Shown: positions 25,671-34,948, counted from the stretch's first letter. The stretch is 64,000 bases of DNA from Micromonospora sonchi (GCF_014646235.1 NZ_BMNB01000002.1:1-64000); one strand, 5' to 3'. The notes: a model not told the origin generated them from the sequence alone. Numbers and translations: made by a program.

Positions 25671-26885
25671 ATGAGCAGGAATCCCCCATACGGCGTGGAA
25701 ACGCTCCCAGGGATGCTGGTCGATCCTCCCGCCACACCTGCCGCCTGCCGCGGCCGGCTCGTCGAACGCGCCCGCTGGCAGTGGCGCCCCACCGACGGCG
25801 GCGACCCCGCCGCCCACACCGAAGCGTTCCTCGCCGCCCACGGCCTCCCCCTGCACGACCTCGCCCACCCCACCACCGGCCACCACCCCGACGGCGTCTG
25901 CGGCGCCGCCCTCTACCTCTCCGCCGCCGCCGGCGCCCTGCTCACCGGCGCCCCCACCGGCGCCCCCAACCCCACCGACCTACCCGAAGTCGCCGTCGTC
26001 GTCTACGCCCACACCGACCCCCCACCCCGGCCACACCACCACCCACCCACGCCCTGGTCACACACCCCGTGGACGGAAAGCTGGACCCCCCGCCAACACG
26101 CCGACGCCGTCACCGCCGTCCGCGACGCCATCGGCCGCGGCGACATCTACCAGGCCAACCTCGTCGGCCACGCCGCCGCCACCTACACCGGCGACCCCCT
26201 ACCCGCCCTGACCCGCCTCGCCCACCTACCCGGCGCCCGCTACGGCGGCGTCCTCACCGGCCCCGACTGGGCCATCGGCTGCGCCAGCCCCGAAACCCTC
26301 ATCGAACTGCGCCACGGCACCCTGACCACCCGCCCCATCAAAGGCACCCGCCCCGCCACCACCACCGGCCGCGTCGACCTGCTCACCTCCGCCAAGGAAC
26401 GCGCCGAACACATCATGATCGTCGACCTGGAACGCAACGACCTCGCCCGCGTCGCCGCCACCGGCACCGTCCGCGTCGACGACCTGTTCGCCGTACGCCG
26501 CTGGTGCGACCTGTGGCAGGCCGAATCCACCATCCGCGCCCAGGTCGCCGACGGCCTCGGCCTGGCCGACCTGCTCCGCGCCGTCTGCCCCGGCGGATCC
26601 GTCACCGGCGCCCCGAAACTCGCCGCCCTGAACCACATCGCCGCCCTCGAACCCGCCGGCCGCGGCGCCAGCATGGGCGCCCTCGGCTGGATCGGCCCCA
26701 ACCACCTCGACCTCGGACTCACCATCCGCACCGCCGCCGTGGACACCACCACCCTGCACGTCTGGGCCGGCGGCGGCATCACCTGGGACAGCGACCCCGA
26801 CGCCGAAGTCGCCGAAGCCGCCGCCAAAACCGCCCCCGTACGCGCCGCCCTCGCCCCCACCACCCCCCACACCCACGACCGATAA
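25671..26885 (+). CDS. pabB: Chorismate-binding enzyme, aminodeoxychorismate synthase component I-like
   Basis: The 404-residue protein has the chorismate-utilising core: P-I-K-G-T-R-P, E-H-I-M-I-V-D-L-E-R-N-D-L and C-P-G-G-S-V-T-G-A-P-K. The likely product is 4-amino-4-deoxychorismate for folate synthesis, but anthranilate-type function cannot be excluded. The N-terminal half is short and divergent. No amidotransferase or lyase gene is adjacent. The coding strand is strikingly C-rich compared with the G-rich gcvP just upstream. Confidence 0.8.
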   Translation: MSRNPPYGVETLPGMLVDPPATPAACRGRLVERARWQWRPTDGGDPAAHTEAFLAAHGLPLHDLAHPTTGHHPDGVCGAALYLSAAAGALLTGAPTGAPNPTDLPEVAVVVYAHTDPPPRPHHHPPTPWSHTPWTESWTPRQHADAVTAVRDAIGRGDIYQANLVGHAAATYTGDPLPALTRLAHLPGARYGGVLTGPDWAIGCASPETLIELRHGTLTTRPIKGTRPATTTGRVDLLTSAKERAEHIMIVDLERNDLARVAATGTVRVDDLFAVRRWCDLWQAESTIRAQVADGLGLADLLRAVCPGGSVTGAPKLAALNHIAALEPAGRGASMGALGWIGPNHLDLGLTIRTAAVDTTTLHVWAGGGITWDSDPDAEVAEAAAKTAPVRAALAPTTPHTHDR

Positions 26886-26895
26886 CCTTGCCGCC

Positions 26896-27402
26896 ATGAC
26901 GATGCGCGACATCCGAATCATCGGCGACCCGGTGCTGCGCACCCCCTGCGAGCCGATCACCAGCTTCGACACCGAACTACGCGCCCTGGTCACCGACCTG
27001 ATGGACACCCTGCTCGGCGCACCCGGCCGCGCCGGCGTCGCCGCACCCCAGATCGGCGTCAGCGCCCAGGTCTTCGTCTACGACGCCGACGGCCACCGCG
27101 GCCACCTCATCAACCCCACCCTGGAACTGTCCACCGAACTCCAACACGACGACGAAGGCTGCCTGTCCATCCCCGGCCTGTACTTCCCCACCCCCCGCGC
27201 CCTGCACGCCACCGCCCACGGCGTCGACCAGCACGGCGATCCACTCACCATCACCGGCAGCGGATTCCTCGCCCGCGCCCTGCAACACGAGACCGACCAC
27301 CTACGCGGCCGCCTGTACGTCGACACCCTGCGCGGAGACACCCGCCGCCGCGCCCTGCGCGAGATCCGCGCCGGCCGCTACAGCTCACCCCGACGCGCCT
27401 GA
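26896..27402 (+). CDS. def: Peptide deformylase
   Basis: The 168-residue metalloenzyme removes the formyl group from nascent proteins. The three motifs are G-V-A-A-P-Q-I-G (47-54), E-G-C-L-S (87-91, Cys89) and H-E-T-D-H (131-135), which supply the metal ligands and catalytic Glu. It lies 10 bases after pabB and shares its C-rich coding strand. ATG 26896 or ATG 26902 could start it. Confidence 0.93.
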   Translation: MTMRDIRIIGDPVLRTPCEPITSFDTELRALVTDLMDTLLGAPGRAGVAAPQIGVSAQVFVYDADGHRGHLINPTLELSTELQHDDEGCLSIPGLYFPTPRALHATAHGVDQHGDPLTITGSGFLARALQHETDHLRGRLYVDTLRGDTRRRALREIRAGRYSSPRRA

Positions 27403-27419
27403 CCACACCCTCACCGGCC

Positions 27420-27575
27420 GGTCGCCGTCAGGGTGAACTCCCCGTACTCGGTGTCCCGTACGACGTGCTCGCGTGGACCGCCGAGTGGTACTTGCGGCCC
27501 GAGACGCTGGAGGCCGCGAACGCCGCGGTGGTCAACTATCACCACCGGCTGCCGCTGACCCAAGCGTTCGGTTGA
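27420..27575 (+). pseudogene. Short transposase-like fragment (possible Tn3-type remnant)
   Basis: An open stretch of 51 codons ending in TGA contains D-V-L-A-W-T-A-E-W-Y-L-R-P-E-T-L then A-A-V-V-N-Y-H-H-R-L-P-L. This resembles, as far as I can recall, a central part of Tn3-family transposases. It has no start and no flanking similarity, so it can only be a remnant. The rest of 27403-27708 holds two strong hairpins. Confidence 0.35.
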
Positions 27576-27600
27576 CGGGCCCGTATCGGGCCCGCGTTAG

Positions 27601-27635
27601 CGATCGTCAAGAAACGTTGGTTTTCTTGACGATCG
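27601..27635. terminator. 14-bp perfect hairpin between def and the - strand operon
   Basis: CGATCGTCAAGAAA (27601-27614) pairs with 27622-27635 around a 7-base loop. It could end transcripts from either side, or be the end of a lost mobile element. Confidence 0.6.
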
Positions 27636-27649
27636 CGGCTGTCGCCGGC

Positions 27650-27688
27650 AGGGGGCGACTCCCGGCGGTGGTCCGAGAGTCGCCCCCT
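27650..27688. terminator. 12-bp hairpin terminator at the end of the ABC exporter operon
   Basis: AGGGGGCGACTC (27650-27661) pairs exactly with 27677-27688 around a 15-base loop. It ends 20 bases beyond the permease stop on the - strand. Confidence 0.7.
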
Positions 27689-27708
27689 GGAGGATCGTTT
27701 GAGTGCTT

Positions 27709-30162
27709 TCAGTTCGTTCTGCGGGTGAGTGGTGGTTGGCCTCGGGTGAGGAGTCCGGTGAGGAGTGTGGTGAGTGCTGGTGGTGCGGCGGCGATGAGGA
27801 GGAGGGCGAGCCAGGGGGTGTGCCAGTGTGCGTTGGTGCTGTAGCTGATGTAGGCGGCTGCGGGTCCGATGCCGGCGAGTAGGCCGAGGATTGCGCCGAG
27901 TCCGGCGATGAGGGCGCTCTGCGTGGCGGTGATCCGTCGGCGGGTTCGGGGTGTGGCGCCGACTGCGGTCATGGTGGCCAGGTCGGGGCGTAGTTCGACG
28001 GATGCCAGTCCAACGGCGACGGTGCTGGCGACGAGCGTGACCAGGGCGCTGACCGCGGCTAGTAGGTAGAACATCGTGGTGGTTTCTTGCGCGGGTGCTG
28101 ACGCCTGCGTCGCTTCGGCGGTAATCGGCTGCTCGCGTGGCTCGCGAGCGTTGAGTTGGGCGCGGAGCAGGACGCCGTTCGCGTCGGTCAACTCCTCGTT
28201 TCGCGGTTGACGGGAGGGGTCGATCACGGCCGCTTGGGTCGTGACGTTCAGGTTGAGCCTCTTCGCCGTTGCAGGCGAGATCACCAAGCCGGGCAGCTGC
28301 GGATAGTACTCCCTGTGGGCGGCAAGAAGCGCGGGCAGGGACGGCAGGGGCTTTTCATCCTTTCTCAGCGTGATGTGCGTGTCGGAGATCAGAGTGTCGT
28401 TGAAGACGACCGCACCGCCGTCAGCGAGGATGTGCAGTTCCCTTGCGTTGGCAGGCCGGCCGGTTACCAGCTGCACTATTTCAGCCCCGCCGACAGCAAC
28501 CGTGCGCTGTTGCATAGCGGCGATCAGCGTGGGGTCTGCGCCGCCATCGGGCGGGACGGCTGTTACCCATATGCCGGCGTCCGTGGCCGTTCGTAGGGTG
28601 ACGGTATCCCGGGTCGGCAGGGCCGCGGTGAAGCGGCGAAGGCCGTCCTCGCCGAGCAGCCGGACGGTTTACGCCTCCAGCCGAATCTGGCCGGGGCGGG
28701 TGGGGTGTTGCGTGGCTGGCGCGTGGCTGCGGGCTGTGCCCACGATTGCGAGGGAGACGCTGCCGGCGGTCGCGGCGGTGACCGCCGCGACCGCCGCCGC
28801 TGTGCGCAGCCGGTGTCGTGCGCCGTGGCGCAGTGCCAGCCGGCCCGGCATGGGCAGCGCGGCGGCGACGCGGCCGGTGAGCCGGACGAGGGCGGGAGTG
28901 CAGGCCACCACACCGAGTAGCTGCGTGACAGCGCCGAGGGCGAGGAGTTCGGCGCGGCCCTCGGGGTTGCCCGCAAGCACGAGGACTCCCGTGCCGGCAA
29001 CCAGAAGGATCATGCCGGCCACCAAGGCGGCAAGGTCGAGGCGGGATCGAGTTCGCTGACCTCCCAGGTCAGCACGGACCGGTCCGTGGCCGGCGGTGCG
29101 GGCGGGGAGCAGAGCCGCGAGGGCCCCGACCGTTGTGGTCACCGCCGCCACCCCTGCAATGCTTGGAAAGGGTATGGAGACGTCGATCAAGGGATGGTCG
29201 GCAATCGCCTCGATGAGCGGTCCGGCCAGTGTGAACGTCAAAAGGCCCGCGCCGGCCCCGGCGATGGCCGCTGCCGTGCCCAGGAGCAGTCCACTCGCCA
29301 GGACGATCCGCCTGACCTGGCGCCCAGTGCCCCCTACCGCAGCGATCATGGCCAGGTCCCGCCGCTGCCTGCGGGCACCGACCACGAACGCCGCACCTGC
29401 GAGCAGCACGACCTGCGCCCCGGCGAAGGTCGTGACGAGCAGAATCGCGGCAGCCTCCACCGCCTTCTCCGCGGCAGTCGGCCCTTCGCGATACGTATAG
29501 CTGAAGCCGCCTGACTCCAAGCCGCCTGGCTGCGGGGGTGACCAGCTCTGCCCGGCCGGAAGTTTCACCAGCAGCTTTGCGCGCGCGCCCGACAAGGGGG
29601 CCTCGGCGGAGACAAGCAACCCCGCCTGACGCAGGGAACGGCTCCAGTCGACGACGCCCACCACGGTCAGACTCCGTTGCGGCATGCCGGCAACCACCTC
29701 ATCGCCGGGCCGGACATCAAGCTCACGAGCGAGCGTGTGGGTCACCGCAACCTCCGCCGCTCCCTGCGGAGCACGGCCAGCTCGCAACACATACCGGCCC
29801 CGATTGATCGGATTCTCGAGGTCGGTCGCCTCGTACTCGAGCGCGGCCAGCCCTGCGGGTCCGGCGACGACAGTGCGTCCCTGCGTCAGCGGCACCGACC
29901 GGCTAGCCGACGGCAGACTTGTCCGAGCCGCGTCACCGTCGTCGACGATCAGGTCGGCCTGCCCCATGCGGAAGCTCAACTCTTGAGCAGAGGTGCCGCT
30001 CAGGTTGGCCCAACTCATCACCAGGACCGTGGCGGCGTAAGCGGGCAGAAACAACATCATAAAGATCAATATGCTGCGTCCGCGGTGGCGGACCGTCGAA
30101 CGGCGGGCAACCCGCAGCGCGGCACGCCAGGAACCGACGAACTCGCCGGCGGTCCGGGTCAC
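27709..30162 (-). pseudogene. ABC exporter permease (FtsX/MacB-type) interrupted by one in-frame TAA
   Basis: A single reading frame runs from GTG 30162 to the stop at 27709, about 816 codons, as expected for an FtsX-type permease with two domains. It is broken only by TAA at 28669-28671. Translation on both sides joins without a shift (G-Q-I-R-L-E-A then stop then T-V-R-L-L-G-E-D). N-terminal and several C-terminal membrane segments are visible on each side. It is either a recent pseudogene, a read-through gene or a base-calling error. It overlaps the ATPase gene by 4 bases. Confidence 0.8.
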
Positions 30163-30881
30163 GCGGTCCTCCCGAGCAGCTGCTCCGGGGTCTGCCTCGG
30201 CCCGGTGGCGTCAACCAGTCTGCCGTCGCGCAGGAAGATCGTCCGGTCGGCCCACCCGGCGTAGCGCGGCTCATGGGTGACGAGCACCCCGGCAGCGCCG
30301 GCATCGATCCGGGCCCGCAACACCTCCAACACAGCGAGACTCGTGCGCGAGTCCAAGGCACCGGTGGGCTCGTCCGCCAAGACCAGCCGCCGCTGCCCCA
30401 CCAACGCGCGGGCGATCGCGATCCTCTGCTGCTGACCTCCGGAGAGCTGATCAGGGAAGCGGCCCGCCATATCGGCCAAACCCACCTCGGCTAACGCGGC
30501 GATCGCTTCCCGCCGCGCCGCCCGCGTGCCTACCCCGGCCAACTCGCGCGGCAAAGCGACGTTCTCCGCCGCGGTCAGGTCGGTAACCAGGTTGTAGTCC
30601 TGAAAGACGTACCCGACGCGATCCCTGCGCAGCCGGGCCAACGCCGCTGCGTCCAAGGCGCCGAGTTCGACATCCTCCATGAACACCGCCCCCGACGTCG
30701 GTGCGTCAAGCCCACCGGCCAACGCCAACAGCGTCGACTTCCCAGACCCCGAAGGACCCATCACGGCAACCAACTCGCCGGCGGCCACCTCGAAACTCAC
30801 CTCGGCCAGAGCGTGAACCGTCTGCTCGCCACTGCCGTAGGCCCGGCTGACCCCCGCGAAACGCAACACCGCCGCACTCAC
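30159..30881 (-). CDS. ABC transporter ATP-binding protein (LolD/MacB type)
   Basis: The 240-residue ATPase has Walker A G-P-S-G-S-G-K-S-T, the Q-loop F-Q-D-Y-N-L, the signature L-S-G-G-Q-Q-Q-R and Walker B L-V-L-A-D-E-P-T-G-A-L-D. It pairs with the FtsX-type permease downstream (GTGA overlap) and is coupled to the PadR gene upstream. The arrangement suggests a PadR-regulated efflux system for a toxic compound or peptide. Confidence 0.93.
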   Translation of the reverse strand: MSAAVLRFAGVSRAYGSGEQTVHALAEVSFEVAAGELVAVMGPSGSGKSTLLALAGGLDAPTSGAVFMEDVELGALDAAALARLRRDRVGYVFQDYNLVTDLTAAENVALPRELAGVGTRAARREAIAALAEVGLADMAGRFPDQLSGGQQQRIAIARALVGQRRLVLADEPTGALDSRTSLAVLEVLRARIDAGAAGVLVTHEPRYAGWADRTIFLRDGRLVDATGPRQTPEQLLGRTA

Positions 30882-31483
30882 CGGCCACTCACCTCGACCT
30901 CCGTGCAGTGCTGATCCGCCAGCGCTGGCGTCTTCAATGGCGTCCGGCCACGGCCAGGTCGCGCCCGCCGCAGCACAGTCGCCTCGACGTGGTCCAGCCA
31001 GCGAACCTCACTCTCCAGCGTGAAGATCAGATGATCAACAAGCAGCAGCCAGGCCACATCGTCGCTCTCGTCGGCCTGGCGACGCAGGTCGGTGTAATCA
31101 CGCATCTGCCGCATCGACTCAGCCCGCTGCACCTGAACCACCGCCGCTACGTCCACGCCAGGCGCGACCGCCGCCATCGCCAACTTGATCGCCAGTTCGC
31201 TGCGCGGACGATCGGTGTCGGTCACCGGCGTGCCGAACCAACTCGCCAACGCCTCCCGCCCCTGATCGGTGATGGCGAAAACCTCGCGCCCGTCGGCATT
31301 GCTGCCGATCGGCGCCACGTAACCATCGCGGGCAAGCCGGTCAAGCGTCGTGTACACCTGCCCCACGTTCAACGCCCAACTTCCACTGGTGTGAGCATCG
31401 AACTCGCTCTTCAACTGATAGCCGTACTTCGGGCCATCCGCGAAGACCGCCAACAGCCCCCAGCGCACCGCGTTTCTCTGCAT
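30878..31483 (-). CDS. PadR-family transcription repressor
   Basis: The 201-residue protein has the PadR winged helix (W-G-L-L-A-V-F-A-D-G-P-K-Y-G-Y-Q-L then G-Q-V-Y-T-T-L-D-R-L) and a C-terminal helical dimerisation domain. It is the first gene of the three-gene exporter operon, as is common for PadR/ABC sets. Two tandem palindromes lie immediately upstream of its ATG and are the likely autoregulatory operators. Confidence 0.9.
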   Translation of the reverse strand: MQRNAVRWGLLAVFADGPKYGYQLKSEFDAHTSGSWALNVGQVYTTLDRLARDGYVAPIGSNADGREVFAITDQGREALASWFGTPVTDTDRPRSELAIKLAMAAVAPGVDVAAVVQVQRAESMRQMRDYTDLRRQADESDDVAWLLLVDHLIFTLESEVRWLDHVEATVLRRARPGRGRTPLKTPALADQHCTEVEVSGR

Positions 31484-31490
31484 GGCGGCA

Positions 31491-31520
31491 ACTTACCAGG
31501 TAACTACTTACTGAGTAAGT
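31491..31520. promoter_or_regulatory. Tandem palindromes, likely PadR operators
   Basis: Two 15-base sites lie end to end just upstream of the PadR start at 31483. ACTTACTGAGTAAGT (31506-31520) is a perfect 7-1-7 palindrome. ACTTACCAGGTAACT (31491-31505) is the same shape with one mismatch. Position and symmetry fit repression of the exporter operon by its own PadR. Confidence 0.65.
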
Positions 31521-31732
31521 CGCCACCAAGGTGGCGACGAGGGCCTGCCGCCCGCGGGGCCGAACAGAGCCTCACGCTCTAACTGGTCAGCAGGGAGCGC
31601 GTCATCGAGTAACCCCGTCGGATGGCAGGAGCAGGAATCGGATCACTCGCCGAGCCCTCGCCTGTCAACACGGCCGGCAGCGGCCAACCGCTAATCGTTG
31701 GTTTTTCGCTGGAAGCTACATCCGCCGCTCAT

Positions 31733-32024
31733 CCGCGACCTCGGCGTCCCGACCGTCCCGGGCCGCCTCGCAGCGCTCCCACCAGCTCGTACTTCAGGCT
31801 CCGGCACCGGTCGTCGCTCAGGCTCTGGGCTTCCGATACCACACCACCCAACGACACCACGCCGCCGCCGGTGGTACCTGGTACCGCTACAGCCCGTCAT
31901 GACGATCTACCCAGGAGATCTCTTCCCGAGGTGGCTGCTCGCGGCTCTCCACAGCAGCGGCAACGAACCCCTTCGTCACTGCTGGTGAAGGCGCTCGGCG
32001 TCCGCCCACATACTGATTTGCCGA
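31733..32024 (+). repeat. Repeat A, copy 1, containing a decayed integrase C-terminus
   Basis: About 290 bases match 41496-41786 at roughly 85% identity by eye. The first part encodes D-L-G-V-P-T-V-P-G-R-L-A-A-L. After a one-base frameshift the frame continues from 31783 with Q-L-V-L-Q-A-P-A-P-V-V-A-Q-A-L-G-F and then T-W-Y-R-Y-S-P-S, with stop at 31900-31902. The A-P-V-V-A-Q-A-L-G-F ... W-x-R-Y ending is the C-terminus of a zinc-ribbon tyrosine-recombinase family I know from Actinobacteria. The 31521-31732 stretch before it holds no gene I can support. Confidence 0.7.
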
Positions 32025-32058
32025 AAGAGTGCAACCGGCCTGCGCGGTTCACCGGCCA

Positions 32059-32409
32059 TCAAGGATGGCTCTCGATCGTGGACGAGCGCATGCTGTAATC
32101 GCGCTCGACCGTGGCCACTCGTACGCGGTAGTCCTGGTACCAGGCCTCGCGGCCACGTCGCTGAGCCACCAGATGCGCAGCCACCTGCTTCCAGCCGCGT
32201 GCCGCCTGCTGATCCGCCCAGTAGGACACCGTGATCCCGAGGCTATCCCGCGCCGACTCGATGCCGAGGAATCCCGGTTGGTCCTTAGCGAGGGCTTCCA
32301 TGGACGCCCCCATCGCCGCATATCCGTGGTCGCCGTCGGTGCGAGTAGACGTGAAGATCACGGCAACGTATGGGGGCTGCGGGGTGTCAGCAAAGGGTTG
32401 GTTGGACAT
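32059..32409 (-). CDS. Antibiotic biosynthesis monooxygenase (ABM)-domain protein
   Basis: The 116-residue protein has the ABM dimeric alpha-beta-barrel pattern: Y-V-A-V-I-F-T-S-T-R, a helix, then F-L-G-I-E-S-A-R and I-T-V-S-Y-W-A-D. Such small proteins act as monooxygenases or as stress-related haem-binding proteins; the substrate is unknown. It lies between repeats A and B, with no operon partner. Confidence 0.75.
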   Translation of the reverse strand: MSNQPFADTPQPPYVAVIFTSTRTDGDHGYAAMGASMEALAKDQPGFLGIESARDSLGITVSYWADQQAARGWKQVAAHLVAQRRGREAWYQDYRVRVATVERDYSMRSSTIESHP

Positions 32410-32482
32410 TGATCAAGGATGACATGCGCCGTTCGTGCCCGAGGTTGTGGGCGTCCTCAACTGCCGCTGACATGGCGCGCCA

Positions 32483-32663
32483 GTCGTCCGGGCGCCCTCA
32501 CGGTCAGTACGGCATCCAGATCGCCCGCCGTGTCATCAGACGAAGATCGTGGATCAGATCTCGCCGCCAGCACCATGCTCCGTGTGACTCACCGTGATTG
32601 CGGACGAGCCATGAACGCGAATACAAGGCAGTTGGATTACGCGACCCTGCCAGTCGGCCGGGC
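32483..32663. repeat. Repeat B, copy 1
   Basis: About 180 bases match 42473-42656 at roughly 90% by eye, including GTGACTCACCGTGATTGCGG and GAATACAA-GCAGTTGGATTAC, and end with GACCCTGCCAGTCGG. A shorter partial copy lies at 41441-41492. The right edge cuts into an acetyltransferase fragment. An 18-base tag (CTGCCGCTGACATGGCGC, 32461-32478) that recurs at 41298-41315 lies just before it. Confidence 0.7.
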
Positions 32664-32890
32664 CGGACGCGTCGTCACGTTCCCCAACGCCGCCACCCGA
32701 TAAGCGGGGGATACACGTGCACCCCGGCCACCGCCACCAGCAGGTCACCGTCGCGGATGCCCGCGTACCGGCCGGTGTCCACCATCCGCGCGTCGAACCA
32801 GTTACCCGGATACGCCACCGCGTACAGCTCACGCAACCGCGGCAGATCCGCCCGACCCAGCAGCACCCCGGCCGGTTCACACGTCGGCAA
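32664..32890 (-). pseudogene. GNAT acetyltransferase fragment truncated at both ends
   Basis: The frame contains L-L-G-R-A-D-L-P-R-L-R-E-L-Y-A-V-A-Y-P-G-N-W-F and L-V-A-V-A-G-V-H-V-Y, typical of the middle of a GNAT acetyltransferase. A one-base loss then shifts it, and the correct continuation Y-R-V-A-A-L-G-N-V-T-T is found in the next frame before repeat B begins. The N-terminal ~90 residues and the acetyl-CoA site are missing. Confidence 0.7.
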
Positions 32891-32899
32891 CCGGCAGGC

Positions 32900-33679
32900 T
32901 CACCCGGCCAACCACTGGTCGTAGCCGAGCTTGCCCACCAGAGCGAACACCACCACCAGCAGCACCACCCGCACGAACCCGGACCCGCGCCGCAACGCCA
33001 TCCGCGCCCCCACCATCGCCCCGACGATGTTGCACACCGCCATCGCCGCGCCCAACAGCCACCACACGTGCCCGGTCACCGCGAACACCACCAACGCACC
33101 CGCGTTCGTGCCCGCGTTGATCACCTTCGCCATCGCCGAACCGTGCAGGAAATCCGCACCCAGCAACGCCGTGAACGCCACCACCAGAAACGTGCCCGTC
33201 CCGGGCCCGATCAACCCGTCGTACGTGGCGATACCCACCCCGGCCACCAGCACCGCCACCACCACCCGCACCCGGGTCCTCCGCTGCGGCACCGCCACCG
33301 TGCCCAACCGCGGCCGCAACACCACGAACAACGCCACCGACACCAGCACCACCAGCACCACCGGCCGGTACGCCTCCGGCGGCACCGCACCCGCCAACGC
33401 CGCACCCAACCCCGCGCAGACCACCGCCAACGCCGCCGCCGGCCCCACCACGGCCCAGTCCAACGTCGTACGACGGGCGTACGTCAGCGCCGCAGTCGAG
33501 GTACCCGCGATCGCCGCCAACTTGTTCGTGCCCAACGCGGTGGCCGGCGGCATCCCCGGCGCCGCCACCAACAACGCCGGCAACAACAGCAACCCACCAC
33601 CACCCACCACGGCGTCCACCCAGCCGGCCAGGGCAGCGGCGGTGAGCAGGATCGCGACAGTCACCGCATCCAGTTCCAC
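32900..33679 (-). CDS. TauE/SafE (TSUP) family membrane permease
   Basis: The 259-residue protein has about eight transmembrane helices and the family blocks G-W-V-D-A-V-V-G-G-G-G-L, A-L-G-T-N-K-L-A and G-x-I-G-P-G-T-G-T-F. TSUP proteins move sulfite, organosulfonates or related anions. GTG 33679 is chosen because GGAAGAA precedes it; TTG 33688 is an alternative. The coding strand is G-rich. Confidence 0.85.
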   Translation of the reverse strand: MELDAVTVAILLTAAALAGWVDAVVGGGGLLLLPALLVAAPGMPPATALGTNKLAAIAGTSTAALTYARRTTLDWAVVGPAAALAVVCAGLGAALAGAVPPEAYRPVVLVVLVSVALFVVLRPRLGTVAVPQRRTRVRVVVAVLVAGVGIATYDGLIGPGTGTFLVVAFTALLGADFLHGSAMAKVINAGTNAGALVVFAVTGHVWWLLGAAMAVCNIVGAMVGARMALRRGSGFVRVVLLVVVFALVGKLGYDQWLAG

Positions 33680-33876
33680 GGGCGGCAATTCTTCCCACCC
33701 CGCCCCACCCGACGCGGCCCGCTGTGGCCAGCCTCACCGACCACCCACCAGGTCACCCGCCGCGACGGCCCCGCACCCACACCCCCACCGCGCCCATCGC
33801 CACGAAAAGCAACATGGAGCAGAGTAACGCCCGCAGCATCGGGCAACTGTCCCACACGTGTCGTTAGGGTGACAGC

Positions 33877-34656
33877 GTGCGCCTGGCCACGTTCAACCTG
33901 CTGCACGGCCGGTCCCTGACCGACGGCCTGGTCGACCCCGCCCGGCTCACCACCGCCGTGGCCGCCCTCGACGCCGACGTGCTGGCCCTGCAGGAAGTCG
34001 ACCGCGACCAGTCCCGCAGCGGCAACCTCGACCTCACCGCCGTCGCCGCCCAAGCCCTGCACGCCACCGAACACCGCTTCGCCGCCGCCGTGGTCGGCAC
34101 CCCCGGCGAAACCTTCCGCCCACTGACCCACGACGACGACGGCCACGGCGAACCCTGCTACGGCATCGGCCTGGTCACCCGCCACCGCGTCACCGCCTGG
34201 CGCGTCACCCGACTGCGACCCGCCCCACTACGCTCCCCGGTCTACGTACCCGGCCCCGGCGGCGGACTCGTCCTGCTGCGCGACGAACCCCGCGTCGTCC
34301 TCGCCGCCGTCCTGGACACCCCACACGGCCCGGTCACCGTCGCCGCCACCCACCTGTCCTTCGTCCCCGGCTGGAACGCCCACCAACTACGCCAGGTCGT
34401 CCGCGCCCTACGGCTGCTGCCCGCCCCCCGCATCCTGCTCGGCGACCTCAACCTGCCCGCCTGGGCCACCCGCGCCATCTCCGGCTGGCGACTGCTCGGC
34501 CGCCGCCCCACCTACCCGGCCGGACAACCCCGCGTCCAACTCGACCACATCATCGCCGACCGACACGGCTTCGACCGCCTACCCCCGGTCACCGCCGTGC
34601 AGACCCCCCTGTCCACCATCTCCGACCACCGCCCCCTGCTGGTCGACCTCGGCTGA
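33877..34656 (+). CDS. Endonuclease/exonuclease/phosphatase family hydrolase
   Basis: The 259-residue protein carries the EEP metal-dependent phosphodiesterase motifs: A-T-F-N-L-L-H-G at the N-terminus, A-L-Q-E-V-D-R (catalytic Glu), L-G-D-L-N-L-P and a C-terminal S-D-H-R-P-L-L. Substrates range from nucleic acids to phosphoinositides, so specificity cannot be read here. GTG 33877. Divergent from the TauE-like gene. Confidence 0.88.
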   Translation: MRLATFNLLHGRSLTDGLVDPARLTTAVAALDADVLALQEVDRDQSRSGNLDLTAVAAQALHATEHRFAAAVVGTPGETFRPLTHDDDGHGEPCYGIGLVTRHRVTAWRVTRLRPAPLRSPVYVPGPGGGLVLLRDEPRVVLAAVLDTPHGPVTVAATHLSFVPGWNAHQLRQVVRALRLLPAPRILLGDLNLPAWATRAISGWRLLGRRPTYPAGQPRVQLDHIIADRHGFDRLPPVTAVQTPLSTISDHRPLLVDLG

Positions 34657-34698
34657 GGCCAGGGCGGACCTCGTCGAATCAGCGCGGTCGTGCACCGC

Positions 34699-34905
34699 CT
34701 ACGCGACGCGGCGTACAGGGCGCAGCAGAGTGAGGGCCCGGAGAGCATCCGCGCGGGAAATCGGCTGGTCGTCATCGGCTTGCATGGTGAGCACGATCTC
34801 GATGGCTTGGCGGATCCAGGCGGTCTTGGTGACGCCGGCGGCCTCGGCCGCCGCAGCCACCGACTCGTCGAGTTCTGCCGGTAGGCGCAGCGATCGCACG
34901 ACCAT
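34699..34905 (-). CDS. Ribbon-helix-helix (Arc-type) DNA-binding protein, 68 aa
   Basis: The sequence V-V-R-S-L-R-L-P-A-E-L-D-E-S-V followed by T-K-T-A-W-I-R-Q-A-I-E is a classic ribbon-helix-helix antitoxin-like domain. No toxin gene is adjacent, so it may be a stand-alone regulator or an orphan antitoxin. The WYL gene lies upstream on the same strand. Confidence 0.7.
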   Translation of the reverse strand: MVVRSLRLPAELDESVAAAAEAAGVTKTAWIRQAIEIVLTMQADDDQPISRADALRALTLLRPVRRVA

Positions 34906-34948
34906 GATCTCCGAGCCGCGCGGCGGGAGTGCGCCCAGCAGTTCGTCT

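Noticed and set aside
32419-32703. Open frame across repeat B as a gene
   Set aside because: Conservation with the second copy is at DNA level over the whole unit, with no start/stop conservation that would point to a protein.
34699-34905. Toxin-antitoxin pair
   Set aside because: A ribbon-helix-helix antitoxin-like gene is present, but no toxin gene lies on either side.
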